From an uncultured Erysipelotrichaceae bacterium (lineage in GTDB: Bacteria; Bacillota_I; Bacilli_A; Erysipelotrichales; Erysipelotrichaceae): DNA of 6,886 nucleotides. The translations under genes were made by a program, and so were the position numbers. The stretch lies in the NCBI GenBank assembly GCA_902782955.1, contig CACZPD010000237.1:1-6886 (forward strand). The letters are read 5' to 3'. Below the pieces are notes generated by a model. It saw only the letters and a program-made list of their open reading frames with translations. It searched no databases and had not been told where the DNA came from. Below are positions 5,841-6,886 of the stretch, one piece after another (within the stretch, counting starts at the first letter, position 1; the number at the start of each line of letters is the position of its first letter).

Positions 5841-6886
5841 CACTTTGCCTCATACCAGTCGGAGCCGACTGAGCATTCAACCGTCAGAGGCACTTTCAGT
5901 TCCATAGCCTGCTCCATTCCGGTCCGGATCAGTTCTTTCATCTGTTCTGTTTCTTCTTTCGGGACATCAAAGATCAGTTCATCGTGAACCTGCAGAATCA
6001 TCCGGCTTTTGACACCGGCTTCACTCATTGCCTTGTCGATATGGATCATGGCAAGCTTGATCAGGTCGGCAGCGGTTCCCTGGATCGGCGCATTCATGGC
6101 GGCGCGTTTCCCGAATTCACGTACCATCCTGTTGCGGTCTTTGATCTCGGGGATTTCCCTTCTTCTTCCGCTCAATGTCTTTACATAACCGTTCTTTTCA
6201 CAGGAGTCGACCAGTGACTGCATATATGTCCGGATTCCCGGATATTTCTCATAGTAGGTGGAGATAAATGAAGACGCCTCTTTCCGGCTGACACCGAGCT
6301 GTTCCGCAAGCCCGAAATCGCTCATTCCATAGACGATCCCGAAGTTGACAACTTTGGCCTGACGCCGCATTTCACCTGTAACATCTTCCTGATCGACACC
6401 GAATACATCCATCGCGGTTTTTGTGTGGATATCGATACCTTTCCGGAAAGCGTCGATCAGTGACGGTTCATCTGCCATATGCGCGAGGATGCGCAGTTCA
6501 ACCTGGTGATAGTCACTGGAGATCAGTACATTGCCCGGGGAAGGAAGGAATGCCTTGCGGATCTCCTTTCCCTGTTCATCCCTTACACTGATATTCTGCA
6601 GATTCGGCTCGCTCGAGGAAAGCCTGCCGGTCTGTGTGGCGCACTGATTATAGATGGTATGGATCTTTCCGTCTTTCTGGATATACTTTTTCAGTCCTTC
6701 CGCATAAGTGCTGTAGATCTTTGACAGTTTCCGGTAAACGAGAATATGGTCAATGATCGGATGGATACCGGAAAGTTTTTCCAGAACATCGGCTGAAGTG
6801 CTTCTCTTTTTTCCTGAAGGCAGTCCCAGATCGTCATAGAGAATTTCCGAGAGCTGTTTCGGCGAATTGATATTAAACTCCCTGCC
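5840..6886 (-). CDS. polA: DNA polymerase I, C-terminal polymerase domain (5' end outside the window)
   Basis: Pol I fills gaps in excision repair and replaces RNA primers. The frame is open to the right edge and gives 348 C-terminal residues. They start [20 protein letters not shown], the thumb/palm region, followed by TSADVLEKL (30-38). [14 protein letters not shown] (86-99) leads into motif A, DYHQVELR (125-132), with catalytic Asp125. Motif B (174-187) has Arg174, Lys178, Phe182 and Tyr186, matching E. coli Arg754, Lys758, Phe762 and Tyr766; Phe182 is the usual dideoxynucleotide-excluding residue. Motif C is QVHDELIF (299-306) with Asp302. The 5'-nuclease and any 3'-5' exonuclease domain lie outside. 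An ATG at 6478 is internal, not a start: the codons before it to the window edge read as continuous Pol I. Two residues differ from the usual consensus, His127 (DYSQ) and Ser100 (LQNIP). Confidence 0.97.
   Translation of the reverse strand, partial: GREFNINSPKQLSEILYDDLGLPSGKKRSTSADVLEKLSGIHPIIDHILVYRKLSKIYSTYAEGLKKYIQKDGKIHTIYNQCATQTGRLSSSEPNLQNISVRDEQGKEIRKAFLPSPGNVLISSDYHQVELRILAHMADEPSLIDAFRKGIDIHTKTAMDVFGVDQEDVTGEMRRQAKVVNFGIVYGMSDFGLAEQLGVSRKEASSFISTYYEKYPGIRTYMQSLVDSCEKNGYVKTLSGRRREIPEIKDRNRMVREFGKRAAMNAPIQGTAADLIKLAMIHIDKAMSEAGVKSRMILQVHDELIFDVPKEETEQMKELIRTGMEQAMELKVPLTVECSVGSDWYEAK
5848..5851 (-). promoter_or_regulatory. Ribosome binding site for mutM inside the polA end
   Basis: GAGG stands 7 nt before the ATG at 5840, inside the codons for the last residues of Pol I (WYEAK). 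With the TGATG stop/start junction this indicates translational coupling of mutM to polA. Confidence 0.65.

Noticed and set aside
5838..5843. GTG start for mutM at 5843
   Set aside because: It would give Met-Met-Pro and bury the Pro nucleophile; the ATG at 5840 with GAGG 7 nt upstream fits the mechanism.
5840..6478. Separate 212-residue gene starting at the ATG at 6478
   Set aside because: The same frame continues without a stop to the right edge and encodes Pol I motif A and upstream segments, so this ATG is internal to polA.
1..6886. Mobile elements, CRISPR arrays, tRNA/rRNA genes, riboswitches, toxin-antitoxin or phage-defence genes
   Set aside because: No terminal inverted repeats, direct-repeat arrays, cloverleaf or transposase/defence motifs were seen; nearly every base lies in a housekeeping gene.

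Overview
The window is a compact, housekeeping stretch of a low-to-mid GC Gram-positive (Bacillota) chromosome. The evidence is the gene set: RNase J, the Bacillus-type helicase-loading pair DnaB (DnaD-like fold) and DnaI, and an ATP-dependent PfkA with a Bacillus-like effector site. Gene order polA-mutM-coaE-dnaB-dnaI is typical of Bacilli and Erysipelotrichia. Base composition near one half G+C and the absence of nrdR between coaE and dnaB lead me to guess an Erysipelotrichaceae-like organism, but that is inference and a database search would decide it.

Layout: positions 2-619 (+) hold the C-terminal 205 residues of an RNase J, ending at a strong hairpin terminator (640-667) that also faces the convergent minus-strand genes. 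Everything from 669 to the right edge is on the minus strand. Read in transcription order from the right edge it is: polA (C-terminal 348 residues, open at the edge), mutM, coaE, dnaB, dnaI, pfkA, an intrinsic terminator (1318-1343), and a small metallo-beta-lactamase-fold hydrolase.

The first five minus-strand genes overlap or nearly touch: polA/mutM share one base (TGATG), mutM/coaE are 3 nt apart, coaE/dnaB overlap by 11 nt and dnaB/dnaI by 14 nt. This suggests one transcript with translational coupling. It joins DNA repair synthesis (Pol I), oxidised-base excision (MutM), CoA synthesis (CoaE) and replicative helicase loading (DnaB, DnaI). pfkA follows 43 nt later and would place the committed step of glycolysis on the same message unless a weak AT-rich promoter-like stretch before it is used.

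I found no mobile element, CRISPR array, tRNA, rRNA, riboswitch or clearly new system. No gene-free stretch exceeds about 60 bases. The points most worth a second look are non-consensus residues in otherwise intact enzymes (PolA at two conserved motifs, PfkA at the position of E. coli Arg171), pfkA at the end of a replication operon, and the hydrolase gene placed directly after a terminator.
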